This document shows, in pieces, positions 39,884 through 40,646 of a stretch of 40,646 bases of DNA. The notes under the pieces are model-generated. The model was not told the origin of the DNA and did not search any database. It worked only from the letters and a program-made list of their open reading frames with translations. Positions within the stretch are counted from its first letter, which is position 1, and each line of letters starts with the position of its first letter. Source of the DNA: a virus; the IMG/VR virus record IMGVR_UViG_3300043446_001217, positions 1 through 40,646 of that record, one strand, 5' to 3'. Both the position numbers and the translations under genes were made by a program.

Positions 39884-40280
39884 GCTGATCCTCCTCCATG
39901 TAGTTAAGACCCATGTAGCCTGATGCGTAGTCGGAAGGCGCAAGCCCCATGCGAAACCCGATGTGCTTGTACCAACCATTTTCCTGCTTGCCACACGCAT
40001 AGAAAAACCCATCGCTTGATTGCGAGCGGTTGCCAAACGCGCAGAGCGCCCATGTGAAGCGCGATTGCAAAATATTTTTTTCGCACCATTTGTGAAACTC
40101 AAACTGCGCTTCCACATCGTTGTCGTATGTGTAAAGAGCGTAATCCCTGCGCCACTTCTCCAGCGTCATGTCGCGCACCCAGTCTGGCTCAGTTGTCAGA
40201 ATCATTTTGTGAATCTGCGCATCGCTCAGTCGTACTGAGTCCGGCCATTGCACAAGCTGCACTTCCCACATTGTTCTCAT
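39876..40280 (-). CDS. Hypothetical protein, first gene of the minus-strand operon
   Basis: 134 aa from ATG 40280, chosen for its GGAGGTGTGAG leader. MRTMWEVQLVQWPDSVRLSD, RDMTLEKWRRDYALYTYDND, then aromatic segments (CEKNILQSRFTWALCAFGNR) and GWYKHIGFRMG. Trp/Tyr-rich, mixed alpha/beta. The frame stays open for another 113 codons upstream, but that part crosses the hairpin and palindrome and lacks a ribosome site. Unknown family. Confidence 0.6.
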   Translation of the reverse strand: MRTMWEVQLVQWPDSVRLSDAQIHKMILTTEPDWVRDMTLEKWRRDYALYTYDNDVEAQFEFHKWCEKNILQSRFTWALCAFGNRSQSSDGFFYACGKQENGWYKHIGFRMGLAPSDYASGYMGLNYMEEDQHV

Positions 40281-40401
40281 CTCACACCTCCAGTAAAAAA
40301 TTAAAAAGTAATCGGCGCATGGAATGCACCCAGCAACACACGGCGCGGGAGGCGATGATCGTTCCCGAGGGTTACTGCAAAAATGCTGTGTGCTGGTGGG
40401 T

Positions 40402-40423
40402 GCACCCTGCCGAGGCAGGGTGC
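40402..40423. promoter_or_regulatory. Strong 9-bp stem hairpin
   Basis: GCACCCTGC and GCAGGGTGC form a perfect 9-bp stem with the 4-nt loop CGAG. On the plus strand GGTTGTTGTTTGG follows, a weak U-rich tail, so a terminator for rightward transcription is possible. It sits 14 nt from palindrome copy 2. Confidence 0.65.
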
Positions 40424-40437
40424 GGTTGTTGTTTGGT

Positions 40438-40453
40438 GTTGGACATGTCCAAC
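40438..40453. promoter_or_regulatory. 16-bp perfect palindrome, copy 2
   Basis: GTTGGACATGTCCAAC, identical to the core of the site at 39499-39516 and in the same orientation by its GCT flank (19 identical bases, 40438-40456). No U tract follows on the minus strand here, so at this copy a protein-binding site is more likely than a terminator. Confidence 0.75.
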
Positions 40454-40646
40454 GCTTTGGTCGGTTTTGGTTTGGCTCAGGCGTTTGTACCTGTGCTGTG
40501 CATAGTGGAGGCGGTTGCCCCCTGTTAGCCACGCAGGTGGATAGCGGCGAGGGTGTGCTAGACCCCGCGCCCAAGACCTTGACCCCGATCTCGTACTGGC
40601 TACCCATAACTGCACCCATGCTGACCCGTCAGGACAACTCACACGC

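Larger units (their letters stand above)
40281..40646. other. Probable non-coding control region
   Basis: 366 nt without a gene I can support. It contains an A/T-rich stretch just upstream of the first minus-strand gene (40291-40312), a strong hairpin (40402-40423) and palindrome copy 2 (40438-40453). No convincing sigma70 promoter pair is seen. The region continues beyond the window. Confidence 0.55.

Noticed and set aside
40319-40528. Plus-strand ORF across the right-end hairpin and palindrome
   Set aside because: No ribosome site, wrong strand for this arm, and it covers two inverted-repeat elements; the translation is Cys/Ala-rich without a protein-like pattern.
40281-40619. 113-codon upstream extension of the first minus-strand gene
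   Set aside because: Open in frame but Pro/Gln-rich and unlike the rest, with no ribosome site at its ATG; the GGAGGTGTGAG leader at 40280 marks the real start.

Overview
The window looks like one continuous piece of a tailed bacteriophage genome, probably podovirus-like, from an aquatic proteobacterial host. This rests on gene content and on the resemblance of several structural proteins to environmental podoviruses as I remember them. No host or family can be proven from the window. Terminase, portal, major capsid and RNA polymerase genes are not visible and would lie outside it. I see no integrase, tRNA, rRNA, CRISPR array or insertion sequence.

Left half (1-17846, all + strand) is a compact late operon. 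It opens with the 3' end of a tail protein and a collar-domain tail fibre. A lysis block follows: a XhlA-like peptide, a membrane-anchored protein, a 3-TM holin, a 2-TM protein, an HNH nuclease and a GH108 endolysin. Then come a large structural protein and a C1q-like fibre that share an inserted module, a 588-aa virion protein, a GNAT-like protein and a Gln-rich virion protein. Two probable DNA-ejection proteins close the operon: one with a lytic transglycosylase domain (791 aa) and one giant (1830 aa) that looks like a large polyvalent protein. Most junctions are ATGA or TAATG overlaps.

A minus-strand terminator at 17852-17871 separates the two convergent arms. The right half (17908-40280, all - strand) is the early/middle arm. 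Read from its terminator upstream, the replication block holds a small protein, an AEP primase-helicase, an HTH regulator, a putative SSB, a conserved protein, an SNF2-like helicase, an HNH protein, a RecB/Cas4-like nuclease and a family A DNA polymerase. The polymerase has Leu at the Phe762 position. Next are about seventeen small, tightly overlapping genes (27.0-31.6 kb), several with tiny membrane proteins that simple ORF callers miss, ending with a DUF3310 protein fused to an HTH. A VRR-NUC nuclease, a DUF3150-like protein, a VWA/HExxH protein and a MoxR AAA+ ATPase form a block at 31.8-35.2 kb. After that come four tandem overlapping paralogues of an unrecognised family, more small genes, an M20-like metallopeptidase, a 539-aa Cys-rich protein and small zinc-finger proteins.

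The last 366 bases (40281-40646) look non-coding. They carry a strong hairpin and the second copy of a 16-bp perfect palindrome whose first copy lies ahead of the 539-aa gene. I read this as the control region of the minus-strand operon. The best candidates for undescribed biology are the MoxR/VWA-peptidase/DUF3150 block, the overlapping paralogue array at 35.1-36.1 kb, the peptide shared by the SSB and the primase, and the paired palindrome.
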